Assembly (NCBI GenBank): GCA_030248215.1
Contig: JASANG010003435.1
Span: 34,087-98,086 of the forward strand
Source: Enoplolaimus lenunculus
Lineage: Eukaryota; Nematoda; Enoplea; Enoplida; Thoracostomopsidae
DNA: 64,000 nt
Direction of reading: 5' to 3'
In this document: positions 21,301-31,588 of the stretch, piece after piece
Layout of the letters: every line of letters starts with the position of its first letter
How positions within the stretch are numbered: the first letter of the stretch is position 1
Notes under the pieces: model-generated
What the model was told of the DNA's origin: nothing
The model's input: only the letters and a program-made list of their open reading frames with translations
Database searches by the model: none
Made by a program: the position numbers and the translations under genes

Positions 21301-23230
21301 CGTGTTACGCTGAAAAAACGGTATGCCCCTCAAAGTAACATGGTCCGAAGCATTAATAAAACAGGAACGCCAAGGATGCGTAATTTGGGCATCGTTTGAG
21401 GTAATTTTTGTGTTAGTAAATTCATGTAAAAAGCACAAATATTTCTGTACGTGGGACATATAATCCCGGTCTCGTCACATTTGCGTTTTTAGATCTATGC
21501 TTGAAACTGGTTAATCATTTAAGGTGCGCCAATTTGCCGACACATTTTCTATAGCAACTTTACATCGTGAATTCCACCGAGTTTATTAATCAATTCAGCT
21601 ATCAAATATGTTCTTTTTGAGTTAATATCACTCAACTTTAAATCACTCTGATTTTAATTAATGCCGCATGAGTTAATTGATTAACTCAGAATCAGCTGAC
21701 TCAACTCAAAATGCTGATTTTTGAAAGTCCTAGCTCAGACTCAACGATTCAACTCATTCTGAATTAAAATCAATTTTCAGCAGAATTTAGAGTGTAATCT
21801 GCAATAGCAACTGCATAAGCACACGGTCATCGTTTTCACTACCTTTTTGGTAGCTTTACTTGATAAAGTACATTTACGATATTGCACCACCATAAAAATT
21901 TGAAATCCGTCGCGTCTCACCGCTTAAACTTACATTTCCGACTATTCCCATTACTATCATATCGTTTTCTTGGCGTTCCACCCCCAGTCGGATGCCCTCC
22001 TGGTCCGGCCTCCCTGCCAGAATACCACCCAGGAACCCCGGCCCCCATTTCCGCCGACGCTTCCATCGATGTATCCATATCAAAACATATTTGATGATCG
22101 TTCACCAGAGGGTGACCTCCACCCCCTCCAGTAGAAACGGTAGAATTTTGTTTAGAAAAATATTTTTCTGTCAATGTACCCCCGGATGTTGAATCGCTCC
22201 GCGACGTTTGGCTATAGCATCCGGTAGTTCCGCCATACTGCAAGTGGTCAGATGTTGACGGAACCGGAATGCCTGAAATAATCAAAAAAATTAAAATTAA
22301 TTTTTTTTCAAATTTTTTTAAAATTTATTAAAATTTTGGATTTGAATGGAAGTCGACTATGAAGAATAACGTACCTAATAAACAGTCTCGCCCCCCCTCA
22401 AACAGGTTCGTGGGGCTTCAATAAAATGTTTCGTAGCTTTAAATTTAAAGGTTTGCGAAAACATTTTTAGTTTGCCAAGACGGAGGCGCCCAAGGAGGGT
22501 CGGGCCCCCCAATTAGCGGGTTTGGGGGTGGTTCGCCGGAATAGACCTCAGGCAACAAAAATATGTTTGACCTCTATGATCCAGACGGTTATTCCGAAGC
22601 TTGATAAAAGCAATTGTACGTGGTTTATAAAAACTTGGGGGAGGTTACATCTTTATTTCTTTTTGTTCGCATCAGTTAAAGCAGATAATATTATTGAAGA
22701 AAATGCTTGAATCAAACAACAAGTAAACTAATTCATAACAGAAGCTCGAGTCGCAGAGTCGGTTTCATTTCGGGAGGTATAACTTTGCAGAAAGATCGGC
22801 TATTATAGACTAAGTATAAAAGCTGACTAATTCTTGCTTACGATTCCGAATGTGCTTATAGTACTGTTACGACCCTCAAAGTAACATTGACCGATAGATC
22901 GATCATGTTATCGAGCAGAGCACTGAACAAACATTTGCTGAGAACCTAGAGGGAAGGAAGTTAATTTTGGCTTCTCAGTGGTATAACGTTGTCAAGCTTA
23001 GGCTTAGGCTTTGTCTTAGATTTTGACTCATACATCATAAACAAGTCCATATAATTGTCATGGCACAAGTTTGGTGTCTGACTACAATATGCTTTCCTTA
23101 ATCCAAAAAAACAGCTCCAAAAACGCTAGCTTTCCGATGGTAGCCGAAAATAAAACCTTAGACGATTCTTACCTAACGTTCCTGTATAGTCAATAACTAA
23201 AATATCTTCATTTGATTCGAACATTTCCAT
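15264..23230 (-). CDS. MAPK8IP: JNK-interacting protein (JIP1/2-type) scaffold, nine exons, 380 aa
   Basis: Exons on the minus strand: 23230-23173, 22272-21934, 21041-20853, 19516-19421, 18139-18036, 17389-17285, 16558-16479, 15879-15781 and 15336-15264. All eight junctions keep frame and give 380 residues. Residues 20-132 are Gly/Ser/Thr-rich and low complexity. Residues about 158-215 form an SH3 domain ([15 protein letters not shown], then [11 protein letters not shown]), closely following vertebrate JIP1. Residues about 233-372 form the PTB/PID domain ([43 protein letters not shown]). The C-terminus HPTEDIFID matches the kinesin-light-chain-binding tail of JIP1. JIPs are cytoplasmic scaffolds for the JNK cascade and kinesin-1 cargo adaptors. 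The usual JNK-binding motif (RPKRPTTLNLF-like) was not found in these exons. The exon 4 donor could also be six bases upstream, with the same phase. The first exon has an in-frame stop upstream of its ATG; it may be an alternative first exon. Confidence 0.9.
15591..15745 (-). mobile_element. hAT-type MITE in JIP intron 8
   Basis: GGCCAATGTATACAGTAGTG begins the copy, and a degraded GATCTTGGCATAGGCC ends it. It lies 36 bp past the donor of JIP exon 8. Confidence 0.7.
15781..15879 (-). CDS. MAPK8IP: JIP gene exon 8: PTB C-terminal strands
   Basis: It encodes [20 protein letters not shown] and then a stretch aligning to the start of the terminal PTB helix. Only about four residues differ from the vertebrate [19 protein letters not shown] core. 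Flanks are GATTCAG and GTAAGT. Confidence 0.93.
16479..16558 (-). CDS. MAPK8IP: JIP gene exon 7: PTB core
   Basis: It encodes [20 protein letters not shown], matching HFFQLKNISFCGYHPK of JIP1. The acceptor is AATTTCAG at 16559-16566. A second AG inside the exon would put the reading out of phase with exon 6 and was not used. The donor GTTAGT is phase 2. Confidence 0.88.
17285..17389 (-). CDS. MAPK8IP: JIP gene exon 6: PTB strands
   Basis: The 105-bp phase 0 exon lies between TTTTCAG and GTAAGC. It encodes [19 protein letters not shown], corresponding to the VLEISVRGVKIGVKADD strands of the JIP1 PTB. Confidence 0.87.
17560..17785. mobile_element. MITE, GTGTGTAGCACC family, in JIP intron 5
   Basis: It ends with GCAGGTGCTACACACATTCG and AGAATACG; the other terminus (GCGTATCACCAGTTAG) is decayed. 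Confidence 0.65.
18036..18139 (-). CDS. MAPK8IP: JIP gene exon 5: start of PTB domain
   Basis: Flanked by TTTCAG and GTAAGT. It encodes [20 protein letters not shown] and LVQAINK, matching the first PTB strand and helix of JIP1 (VKFLGSVEVPYHKGNDVL). Confidence 0.92.
18759..19275. repeat. Three tandem 172-bp CpG-rich units (GGCGCC/GTACGTC satellite-like array)
   Basis: Units begin at 18759, 18932 and 19104 with GCGGCGCCGT and share TGTAGTGTCATATGCGTGGC and CTCCACGATAGCAGACAGTG. Each unit is itself inverted-repeat-like (GGCGCCGTACGTC versus GACGTACGGCGCC). Its ends relate to the GGGTGGCGC family. It lies in JIP intron 4. Confidence 0.88.
19421..19516 (-). CDS. MAPK8IP: JIP gene exon 4: end of SH3
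   Basis: The acceptor TTTTAG is followed by [20 protein letters not shown], the NMRTGARGVFPAYYAIEV segment of JIP1. Two donors of equal phase exist: GTAAAA after 19421 (chosen, better consensus) or GTTTAA after 19427, differing by two codons. Confidence 0.88.
   Translation of the reverse strand: MSTFEQHNVAFSQSLTRSRLISKKNAVQCKV
19570..20019. mobile_element. TA-flanked MITE, CTGTAGTGACC family
   Basis: CTATAGTGACGCCGAATT and TTATTCGGTTCACTACAG are inverted ends with TA on both sides (Tc1/mariner-type target). It shares GAGCGATAATGCAAGGTTAT and TTACTTAGG-like blocks with the copy at 39520. It lies in JIP intron 3. Confidence 0.8.
20095..20358. repeat. Pyrimidine-rich tandem repeat (TTTTCTCAATTATTT)n
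   Basis: About nine degenerate units of roughly 28 bp, strongly T/C-rich on the plus strand and purine-rich on the coding strand of JIP (intron 3). Confidence 0.75.
20597..20856. repeat. Tandem 101-104-bp repeat spanning a JIP exon-intron boundary
   Basis: Units start with GACCCTT at 20597, 20698 and 20802. The last unit runs into the donor and 3' end of the SH3 exon: ACTTACCAAGAAACCAAAGA, compared with ACTTGCCAAAAATCAAAAGA in the neighbouring unit. Confidence 0.75.
20853..21041 (-). CDS. MAPK8IP: JIP gene exon 3: N-terminal part of the SH3 domain
   Basis: Phase 1 in and out. It encodes [20 protein letters not shown] and then [16 protein letters not shown], the RT-loop and n-Src region of a JIP-type SH3 (vertebrate JIP1 has [20 protein letters not shown]). 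The donor CTTG|GTAAGT lies at the edge of a tandem repeat (20597-20856) that appears derived from this exon-intron boundary. Confidence 0.92.
21077..21346. mobile_element. hAT-type MITE, CTTAGG family, GAGGGGC-end subtype
   Basis: The ends (GGCCAAGGGAACTTTGAAAG and GCCCCTCAAAGTAACATGGT) match the 2.4-kb element at 11081 rather than the standard MITE, while the interior carries CCTAAACCTCAGC units. It lies in JIP intron 2, 36 bp upstream of the SH3 exon. Confidence 0.7.
21934..22272 (-). CDS. MAPK8IP: JIP gene exon 2: low-complexity linker
   Basis: The 339-bp exon lies between TTTCAG and GTAAGT, phase 1 in and out. It encodes a Ser/Thr/Gly-rich disordered stretch with a poly-Gly run and a basic patch (PRKRYDS). 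It shows no recognisable domain. It joins in frame to the SH3 exon, matching the disordered linker before the SH3 in JIP proteins. Confidence 0.75.
23173..23230 (-). CDS. MAPK8IP: JIP gene exon 1 (start codon)
   Basis: The 58-bp exon encodes [19 protein letters not shown] and the first base of a split Gly codon, and ends at GTAAGA in phase 1. A second in-frame ATG is at codon 3. An in-frame TAA about 30 bases upstream argues that this ATG is a real start for this transcript. Confidence 0.65.
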
Positions 23231-23427
23231 TTTTAAACAAATATGAATACTTATGATTTAAGTTAAATTATTACCGACATAACAAATACATCCACAATAA
23301 ATTGCGTACACATCCAGGTAACTTTTTGCGTTTTTAATATCGTTTTGTGTTCCACAACTATCTGTATAAGTGTGAAGCATGGGAGACATGCTTGTCCGTT
23401 ATGTGCACATGAAATATAGCGCCAGTG

Positions 23428-23616
23428 CCGGAGCAGACAGGGGTGGAGGCTCCCCCCAAATTGCGGGATGGGGCCCCCAAACGCGCAAGCGAAGCGACGC
23501 GAGAAGCCAGGCGCGTTTTAAAACTTAGGCGGTTTTGTTTCAACCCATTATGGTGGGGGCTCCCTTAGGGGTGGGGCCGCCCCCCCAAGTGGGGGTATGG
23601 AGGGCGGCTGCTCCGG
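23428..23616. mobile_element. GC-rich foldback element with CCGGAGCAG ends
   Basis: CCGGAGCAGACAGGGGTGG and GGGCGGCTGCTCCGG are inverted ends, and GGCTCCCCCC/GGGGGCTCCC repeats occur inside. It lies just upstream of JIP exon 1. A fragment with the same GGGGGCTCC motif is near 30345-30370. Confidence 0.6.
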
Positions 23617-23819
23617 TCCTTTAATAGTGCAGTGAACTGCATGTATGCTAGCCGGCAGCATACAGTCGACATGTATCACAGAGACAAGCATTGCAAACAG
23701 CAAGCCTATGGATTCGGGGAGTTGGATTCGCGGTGCGGTGGAACGACCCCCTGTAAAGAGGGATGTCGGTATATTTGCATGTTAAATTGTGCGCATATAC
23801 CGGTATAAGTTGTTGCAAT

Positions 23820-23892
23820 GGACCACATGGTGTAGTGGTAGCATACTGGACTCGAGTGCAAGATTGGCGAGGTTCGATTCCCGCCGTGGTCT
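23820..23892 (+). tRNA. tRNA-like sequence (pseudogene or SINE head)
   Basis: A 73-base stretch has a plausible acceptor stem (GGACCAC with GTGGTCT), an A-box-like TGGTGTAGTGGTAGCATA and a perfect B box GGTTCGATTCC. The D and anticodon stems pair badly and the T stem needs a bulge, so a functional tRNA is doubtful. A decayed tRNA gene or tRNA-derived SINE head fits better. No anticodon is assigned. Confidence 0.4.
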
Positions 23893-24961
23893 TTAACTGT
23901 GGGCAAAACTTGAACATGGGTCGTGCAGACCGTGAAATTCCAACAATGGTAAGTACTACACACATATAAACTACTTTAACCCGTCAGTGTAAGCATCCGT
24001 TAATGGTGAAAAAAGTTTTCAAGCCTCACTAATACTCGTTTGAGCTTAGGGATGTGCCGCTTAATCGACATTGGCAATAATCGCCACTTTTCGGAAGTAT
24101 TGGCATCGACACTGCAAAAAAATGCCGATTTTTTGCTAATACTTTTTGCACTTTACAGTGAGGTGCAACGCTATCATTTTCGCTTGTTGGCGTATATCAG
24201 TGTGTCCGATCAGGGAACTGTTATTTCTCGTGCTTTGTGTTTGAAAATATTAATTGAAATGAACCGCTATCACAAAATTATACTTATTGATTGTGGTTTA
24301 GAATTTAAGTCTTCGCATTTATAATGATGTACTGTAGTATACTATTTGTTCTTTAAACATTATGTATCAAAATTGCAATCGGCATATTTTCAAAATAAAA
24401 ATCGGCATCGGCAAAAAATTGATATTTGGCACATCACTATTTGATCGTCTACAGTTATTGTATAATTAAAAACCAGGACACAGATCAATTTGTATTGAGC
24501 CGTGGTTCTTTGTTTCTGCTGACATGCGTTCTTAGAATATGTTTGCCTGCCTAACAGCCATTAAGCAGAATTTGTCTAAGCTTTAGACGATTCAACCCAA
24601 GCTCAAGTGTCATAAAACGTGTGTGGAACCGGAAAAATATATTAAATGAGAATTATGACCCACAGCCCAAACCTTCTGCTTGGGTTTCAATTGCGCAATA
24701 AAAATGAAAATTGTTATCCCAAAACGATTTAAGCGGATATTAATAACCAAGAACAAGGGGATAATTTTGGAAATTTTTGAAATTTCTACCAAAACATGAC
24801 ATGCTCAATTGAAAATACAAATGAATAAACTATCGATTAAACTCTTCACACGCGGCCTCGAGTTTAAAGTTTAGGCTTGGATTTAAATTAGTTCTCTAAA
24901 CTAATGTTTAGGCTTTGAGGCAATAGGCTTAAACAAGGGAAATGATTTAGACTTATGACCC

Positions 24962-25152
24962 ATATATATTGTCGAATACAGATAGCACCGATCAACAGGA
25001 AATAATAGGTTTTCAAAACGAACTCGTGCCGTTGCAAATCAAATCTGAAAAATCAGCTCAATTTCGAAGCTCGCCGCCATTCATTGATTCGAAAGTTACA
25101 AGATCTAATACCAACTGGTGATAGCCGCTATATATATTCGAGAATACGGGCA
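24962..25152. mobile_element. MITE, GTGTGTAGCACC family
   Basis: GTCGAATACAGATAGCACCG at the left, and CCAACTGGTGATAGCCGCTA then TATTCGAGAATACGGG at the right. Confidence 0.65.
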
Positions 25153-25339
25153 CAGGCGTCAGGCATATACTTAGACTTGTTGGCTTAGGCTTAAGCTTTA
25201 ACTTAAACCTGCCCTTTTCGTACAGCAATTGCTGTATACACGGGGCTAAAAACCATGCAGCGTTTATAAACAAACTTGAAGAAGTTGCAAAGTTACCAAA
25301 AAATACGTTCATCAAGCTAACGCTATCTGCCTCGGAAAA

Positions 25340-25475
25340 AAATATATATACAAATATATATGTATATATATGTATGTATATATATGTATATATACATATA
25401 TATTTGTATATATGTATATATGTATTTGTATATATTTATATGCATATGTAGATTTATACGTATATATGTACGTTT
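25340..25475. repeat. TATATG/TATA microsatellite
   Basis: About 135 bp of TATATGTA-type repeat, slightly imperfect. Confidence 0.9.
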
Positions 25476-26774
25476 ATGCGGTAAGTTTAAACGTCACCAA
25501 AATATAGTTCACAGTTCACCAACTCACGGTTATGGTTCCCAAATTTGTGACATACACCCAGGCACGGAGCCAAGACTTCATTTCTGAAGGGTATAACTAT
25601 TAAAATTTGCGAGCGACAAAATTCTTTGCACTCTTCTATCCAGAAAGTTATTGTAAAAAGCGTGTAAAAATGTCTTTTTTCATGCCTTCAAAAATTTCGG
25701 AGTTTGATACATTCAAATATATCCCGCTTGTATGAAAACGCTTGCATATATACATCAAGCGGTACCCGGGCAAGCAGATCAAAAACAGAAATGGTTAGGC
25801 AAACTAGCTAGTCTTATGTTCCCATGCGGATGGTACTATCTCAAAAAACATCATCAAAACAAGCCTCGGGCTGAACGCCAAATTTAAAACAACCAGGGGT
25901 GAACACAAAAGGGGGCATGCAAGCAGTGAATACCCCAAAAAATTTTCGAGGCACCTTAAGAGCTCTAGAATGCGGTAAATTGTAAAGCCTGTGAAAGTGT
26001 CGATTTTTTTCGACTGTTTTTTAAAAATAGACACGTACGCATGCTTTACAATTAACCTACCGCATTGCAGAGATTAAACTCTTACCAAATGAAATCCTGG
26101 CTACAGGCTACGCAGTTGAAAACAACCCACGATTGTAATTCGTGATAAAATCTCAATCGTGAAACAAAAATGCCAGGAGTGCAGACGCCTTCGAGTTGAC
26201 TTTTGGTGTCCGCTGCGATAGTTTTAACCAGCAAAAGATTCTACAAAACATGCCCCCTCACTATTGTTGGTCCCTCTAAAAACGAATTACCAACTTGCCA
26301 AAGCACAAGGGAATAGAAATTTTATTTTAAATACGCAATGTTCGATGTAACTATGCGTCGATGCTCACATCGCTAATACATTTTAAAAACCTAATTTAGG
26401 AAAAATTCACCTCTTGGTGTGTCACCCCTGAAAATTAACGGCAGTGTATCCCCATAATGGTAGCTAAAAGGGGGCTTATAAAGCTTTCTTACAATGACAA
26501 CCACAAATTGAACTTTTCACAGTTGTTGGAAGCCAATATTAAGCGTTGTGTTTTCAAACTGATACGCTCTATTTGTAGTTGTCACTGGTGGAAAATGTCA
26601 TAAAATTAAATTGAGTTAACAACTTAGGGTGGTCAAGTGTTTAGGATATTGCAGGTTCGTAGCTAGTTCACCTTGCGAGGGTGGCATACAGGGGCGGTGA
26701 TATGAAAAACCTATGGGGGGCGCATGCCCATTGCCCATTATTTCGGGTGGTTTTAGTTATTCTTTTAAGGCCGA

Positions 26775-27345
26775 CGTTCGTTCAAAGATGGTTGGATTAT
26801 GGGAATTTGTGCATATTTCAGCTTCTCATAACCTCCACTGGTTTTATTCCACGCCCAAATTTGGATATTTGAAAATTTGGTTTTAAAGTTTCACGGTCCT
26901 CCTCTGGGCCCCGAAAAATATTTGCTAAAAATTTAGACAACTTATAAACTATTCGACGCAGCTGGTGGAGCGTAGTCAAACTGTGTTAAATTTTCTGCAA
27001 TCAAACGTCTGGCTAACGAGTCATTGTCACATATCTGATTTGGCGCGCTGTCAACGATTTGGGACGGCACCAAATCAGTTATTTGACCCTAGCTTGTTAA
27101 CCAGAGGTCTGACTGTGAAACATTTAACACAGTTGGGCTCTCCGCTCAACAAGCGGCGTCTAATGATAATATAATTTGTCTAACTTTTTTAACAAAACAA
27201 TTTTTGGGTTTTAAGGAACGACCCGGGATGAAACCTTAGAAATCAAATTTTCCAAAAATTCAAATTTGGATGTCGAGTAACGAAGTGAGGTAATGAAAAG
27301 CTCAAATATGTCACAATTTTCAAAATTCAACCACCTTTGGGCAAC
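26775..27345. mobile_element. Long-TIR foldback element (GAGCTTCTCATAACCTCC family)
   Basis: TTTCAGCTTCTCATAACCTC near the left and GAGGTAATGAAAAGCTCAAA near the right are inverted. The arms extend about 110 bp, through CACGCCCAAATTTGGAT and its counterpart. A second inverted pair (TGTGTTAAATTTTC, CATTTAACACAG) lies inside. Related copies: about 2290-2775 and 61360-61690, and fragments near 34300-34400. Confidence 0.7.
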
Positions 27346-27884
27346 CGTGCAGTTAGCTTACTTTTTTCACAGGGGTAAGTTTGAAAACGAATTGATTGCA
27401 CGCTGAAAATGTCACCATAAAGGGTCGCAAATTTTTTCAACATTTTTCACAAAAATGAACGAAATTTAATACAAACTATGCAAAATAAAATTTTGGTCGG
27501 CTCGGACCAATGGGGGGCGCGCCCCCATCGCCCCCATATCAATGCCCTTGGTGGCTTAACATTTTTTAAAAAGGACATACAAGGGTTTTCCATGAGTTGC
27601 AAGCAAAGATGAACATTTTCTAAAGCGGGAGGAAAAATTCTCCCAGGGAGGCTGACCGCCTACACACCTGTGGCAACCGGCTTGGGTTACCGACCCCCTT
27701 GCTTGGTTTGAAAGCTTTTTTGGGGCTGCTAAGAAGTTACAAAAGTAAAATATTTATGTTTGCCAAATTTGGAAGAGGAATAATATATCGCTTTATACCT
27801 CTCTGTATACGCTGCAGGTTTAGGCTTAGGCTAAAGTTCGAAGAACCACCTTCTCAATTCTAGAATTTATTAAGATGGTAAACC

Positions 27885-28100
27885 TCGTATTGTCAAATGT
27901 GCGTAGCATCTGCTAATATTTGGTGACAAGTCTTGTAGCTATGGAACCAATAAATGGTGAGGTCCAAAATGCAACACATTTTAGCATTTGATTTGTTAGT
28001 TTAGTTCTGTGGCAATTTTGAGTTTGACAATTATTAGTGTTCGTCAGTTTGAAAACATCGCTAACTGGTGACAGATGCTATATATGCATTTGTGCAAAGA
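27885..28100. mobile_element. MITE, GTGTGTAGCACC family
   Basis: TATTGTCAAATGTGCGTAGC begins the copy, and TAACTGGTGACAGATGCTAT ends it. The shared middle (GCATTTGATTTG, TGTTCGTCAG) is well preserved. Confidence 0.65.
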
Positions 28101-29529
28101 AGCCGAAACAAATTGATCCAAACGGGGGCGTACGACCCCAGTTGAAATCTTTTTGTGATGGTAAGGACCCTAAAATTTTCCCACGCAGACCACTGGCACA
28201 TATATAGCATGCAGTAAAAATTGCGTTTCATAAATATTACCATCCCGCTCCCCCGTAGGAAATTTCTGTACTTGCCGCTGTGGGCCGAGGTAATAGCCTC
28301 CTGAATTGAAATCCTGGCTACGCCTTTCAGCTGCTGCAACTTGTCACCATGCAAACCGTTTCCGTCCATTTGAAAGCGGAACCGAAATACTCAACCTGTC
28401 GTTAAACTTAAAATGCATATCTGGAGATCAAATATCAGTACCAGCAGTGTGGAACCGGAAATTAGGTTTGTGGCCTGGTTAATTGAAGGTTCATTGTCGT
28501 CTTTGTTGGCCGGTTCTTTAAACAAACAGGGACGCACCAAAACGGGTTCTAGCCCCTGAGTTGACATTGGTGGAGACACTGAGATAATGAATTATTGTTA
28601 ACGACTTGTCAATGTTATACCAACATTTTAACCGTTTGCTTTTTCGGATTCGCCCCCCATACAATTTTACCTTGTGTCAGCTTCTCCAACTGTGCCATTT
28701 GCGAAATTTTTGAACACCAGTTAGGACAGCTGTAGTAGTTGGGACGGCGCCCAAAATACGTACCTATGTGTGACGTTCAGGCTTTTATGGTTGCTGCAGT
28801 CATTTGAAATTACAGAAACTGCAAGTAGCTTAATCTGTAGCTCTCAAAAAGTGTACCCCCACGAATTTCAAATTTACACAACACTAATTAAGCATTTACT
28901 ACAGCTGTCCTATATTTGTGATTGCCTGAGTATTATAAATCTTGCTGAACAGCCAAATTAATAGCAATTTATCCTATGCTAAACAGATATTACTTAGAAT
29001 AATAGCATATTCGGCTATGCCGAATAGCAATTGGTATAAATAGCTGTTTGGCCTACGACATTTTTCAATTTTGACAGAAATTTTGTTGCAGCATATATAA
29101 TGTTGTGTAAAACAATATAACAAGCTTGTAATACGTCTTAGAAATACTGAAAAATATCATCACACTAGATTGCTGTTAATTCTAAAACGAATAATCCTAT
29201 AAACGGAATGGTACTAAAGGTTCTGAACGTAAAGACCAACACATTTCCGAAAACAGTGCCTCGTTATGAGATTTATGCTTATAGATAGAAAATTTGAAAG
29301 GAGGTCATGAGGGTAATGGTTTTAATTTCGCTCTGTGTACCTATAAATGCGGTCGTTAATTAGGGCCGTAACCCATGTTTAGACTGGACTAAAAAATACA
29401 AAGAGGGCAGACGAAGATATTAAAAAATTAACCAGTGGTGACACAAAAACATATAAATAGTGTCATAATGTTCTAATTTTAAAATTACTAAATCGAATTT
29501 TTCGCTCAACTAACTATAACTTCCGAAAG

Positions 29530-29790
29530 AAATTTACTGTAAAGCTTACGCTTAGGGTGGCGCTATACTTTTGATAACCTCTGACGCCGGCCGCTACCGT
29601 CCGTCACTGTACGTCAACGCATGTGACCGTGCGGTATCGTGTGTCACTTACATGCATACGACGCCGTATGGTGACGGACGATAACGTACGGTGAAGGACC
29701 GCGCCGCACAAGTGTAGCGCCACCCTTACTCTATTATAGTTCCTCGAAAGAACGGCTCGTCCCTCAAAGTAAGATGGCCCGACAGGGCAG
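29530..29790. mobile_element. hAT-type MITE remnant split by a GGGTGGCGC element
   Basis: TTTACTGTAAAGCTTACGCT on the left and TTACTCTATTATAGTTCC...CCTCAAAGTAAGATGGCC on the right are contiguous in other copies. Here they are separated by the element at 29555-29725. Confidence 0.7.
29555..29725. mobile_element. GGGTGGCGC-TIR element with TTA duplication
   Basis: GGGTGGCGCTATACTT and AAGTGTAGCGCCACCC are inverted ends, and TTA is duplicated at both sides (29552-29554 and 29726-29728). The interior is CpG-rich (GACGCCG, GTACGGTG motifs). Confidence 0.8.
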
Positions 29791-30477
29791 GAACAGCCCC
29801 CCATGCCTACATTTAGAGGTGGGCAACCCAAAAAGGGACCCCCACCCTAACTGGATGAAGCACAAACCGCCCTACCCACATTGGATGAAACAAAAACCGC
29901 CGAAGTTTTAAAATACGTCTGCTTCTCGTTCGTTTCACTCGCCAGTTTGACACTATCCTACCTTTCCGCGATTTTTTAAATTGCTTTAGTCGCTAGACAG
30001 GGCTTACAATAACCACCAGGCTGCTGAATGCCAACAAATTTTGCCGCTCGCTGCACACGCGGGCTTACAATTTTACTTAAGACAAGATAACTTTCATAAA
30101 ACAAAATAAAGAAGGTAATAAAAGAAATTCTTAAGTGAGGTGTGCTGTGTGCTGTCTCCTGTGGTTGGAGCATATGAAGATTTAAAGAGGGGTTCACATT
30201 CTAGATCCATCATTTTGCAACTTTTTTGTGAAATTGTTCTTGGAAGGGTGTCCCGGCAGCTATCAAACACGACTGTAAACTCTGACAACCTTAGATCAAA
30301 CATCGATAAATTCTGTATTCACATCGACGCTGATGCCCCCACCCTGGAGTTTGGTTGGGGCTCCCACTTTTGTCTCCTCCGGCACTACCAAATGCTGAAA
30401 GTTACAGTTTGCCAAATAAATACCAATAAACAAAAATATTTCCCAAAAAATATATCAAAGGTGAGTAATTCACGTAC

Positions 30478-30560
30478 GATACCGCACGGTTACACACGGT
30501 GACAAACGGCACCGTCGCTGACTGACGCAGCCGGACGTCATCAAAAGTATAGCTCTCACC
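30478..30560. repeat. GGGTGGCGC-family fragment
   Basis: GTACGATACCGCACGG, then CGTCATCAAAAGTATAGCTC, match family interior and end. A TA-family terminus (CATTCGGGTCACTACAGTA, about 30562) follows at once. Confidence 0.5.
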
Positions 30561-31291
30561 CTCATTCGGGTCACTACAGTATCGTAAGATGTAACACTGT
30601 GTTGAACTGAAAAACGAAATAAACACAGACAGTACTTTAGTGTCATCCCCACGTCGATTTTGGCGAAGACATTGAAAATCTCGTAAATTTTTAATTTGCA
30701 ACTGGCATTTTTTCAACTCATGCCAAACAACGAAAACTTCGCACCCCTTAAGTACAGTCATTATTTATTTGTAATTGCGTTCAAAAAACTACCTGGCTAC
30801 TGCTTGAGTTCGCACACAGGAGCGTAGCCATGATTTTATTTCAAAAGGGTATTACTGAATCTACAATAATTCGTTGCCCGATAACTTGTCGCTCAACAGT
30901 GTAGCAAAGTCTTCGAATAAGTCTAAGCATAATCCTAAGCGTAATATTCTAAGCCTAAACCTAAGCTTAATGATGGGCGATTAAATTGTCGAGTCGATGA
31001 AATTTAGGATTACAAGTTTTTGGGCGACGAATCGTTGTGATACCGGTATAATCTCATTGCAAAGTAATTTTGCGGGCGAAGTGACCGAGAACTTTTTGGC
31101 GACCTCAACAACACGTTATTCTGAAGCGAATTAAAACACTTTTTTCGCGGTTTTCCACACACGTCGATCGCATATATCAAATCCTATCTTACCTTGTATA
31201 TGCCCTGGTAGTAATCCAGTCAGAGAGCAATAGGACACCAGAAAACTTGGTTGTATTTCGTTTAGTTCCGAATTCATGATAATAAATTATG

Positions 31292-31471
31292 CAGCCAACG
31301 TATAGAACAGCGCTGTAACTGTAGTATAAGCATATTCCTATTAAGACAAAAGCTAAGCGTAACAATGAGCTTATACATAAGCCTAAGCTTACGCAAAAAA
31401 TAAGCCTAAAAGCTTAAGCGTACTCTATTACAGTCACACAGAAAAACGTTCTGCCCCTGGATCTTTGGGCC
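31292..31471 (-). mobile_element. hAT-type MITE, CTTAGG family
   Basis: GCCAACGTATAGAACAGCGC to TGGATCTTTGGGCC, with CCTAAGC-rich interior. Confidence 0.7.
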
Positions 31472-31582
31472 AAATATATGCAGACGAGAATCACAAACAA
31501 AGTCTTAAAACTGCATTCAGATGGTTATATTCAAATTTGAAGTCACTGAAAAATTAAGTGACTTCGAAACTTATTCAAAACA

Positions 31583-31588
31583 TTTATT
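31583..31588 (-). promoter_or_regulatory. Candidate poly(A) signal for the 31.8-33.0 kb gene
   Basis: A minus-strand AATAAA lies about 220 bases past the TAG stop at 31809. Chance occurrence is possible in AT-rich DNA. Confidence 0.3.

Larger units (their letters stand above)
23617..31582. other. Gene-less interval between JIP exon 1 and the 31.8-kb gene
   Basis: Repeats listed separately account for much of it. The open frame at 30140-30502 begins in repeat-like sequence, and nothing recognisable is encoded. If the upstream exons belong to JIP, this is a large intron. Confidence 0.4.

Noticed and set aside
30140-30502. 120-codon plus-strand open frame
   Set aside because: It overlaps repeat-like blocks (GGGGGCTCC), the opposite strand is also open, and no domain or splice context was recognised.
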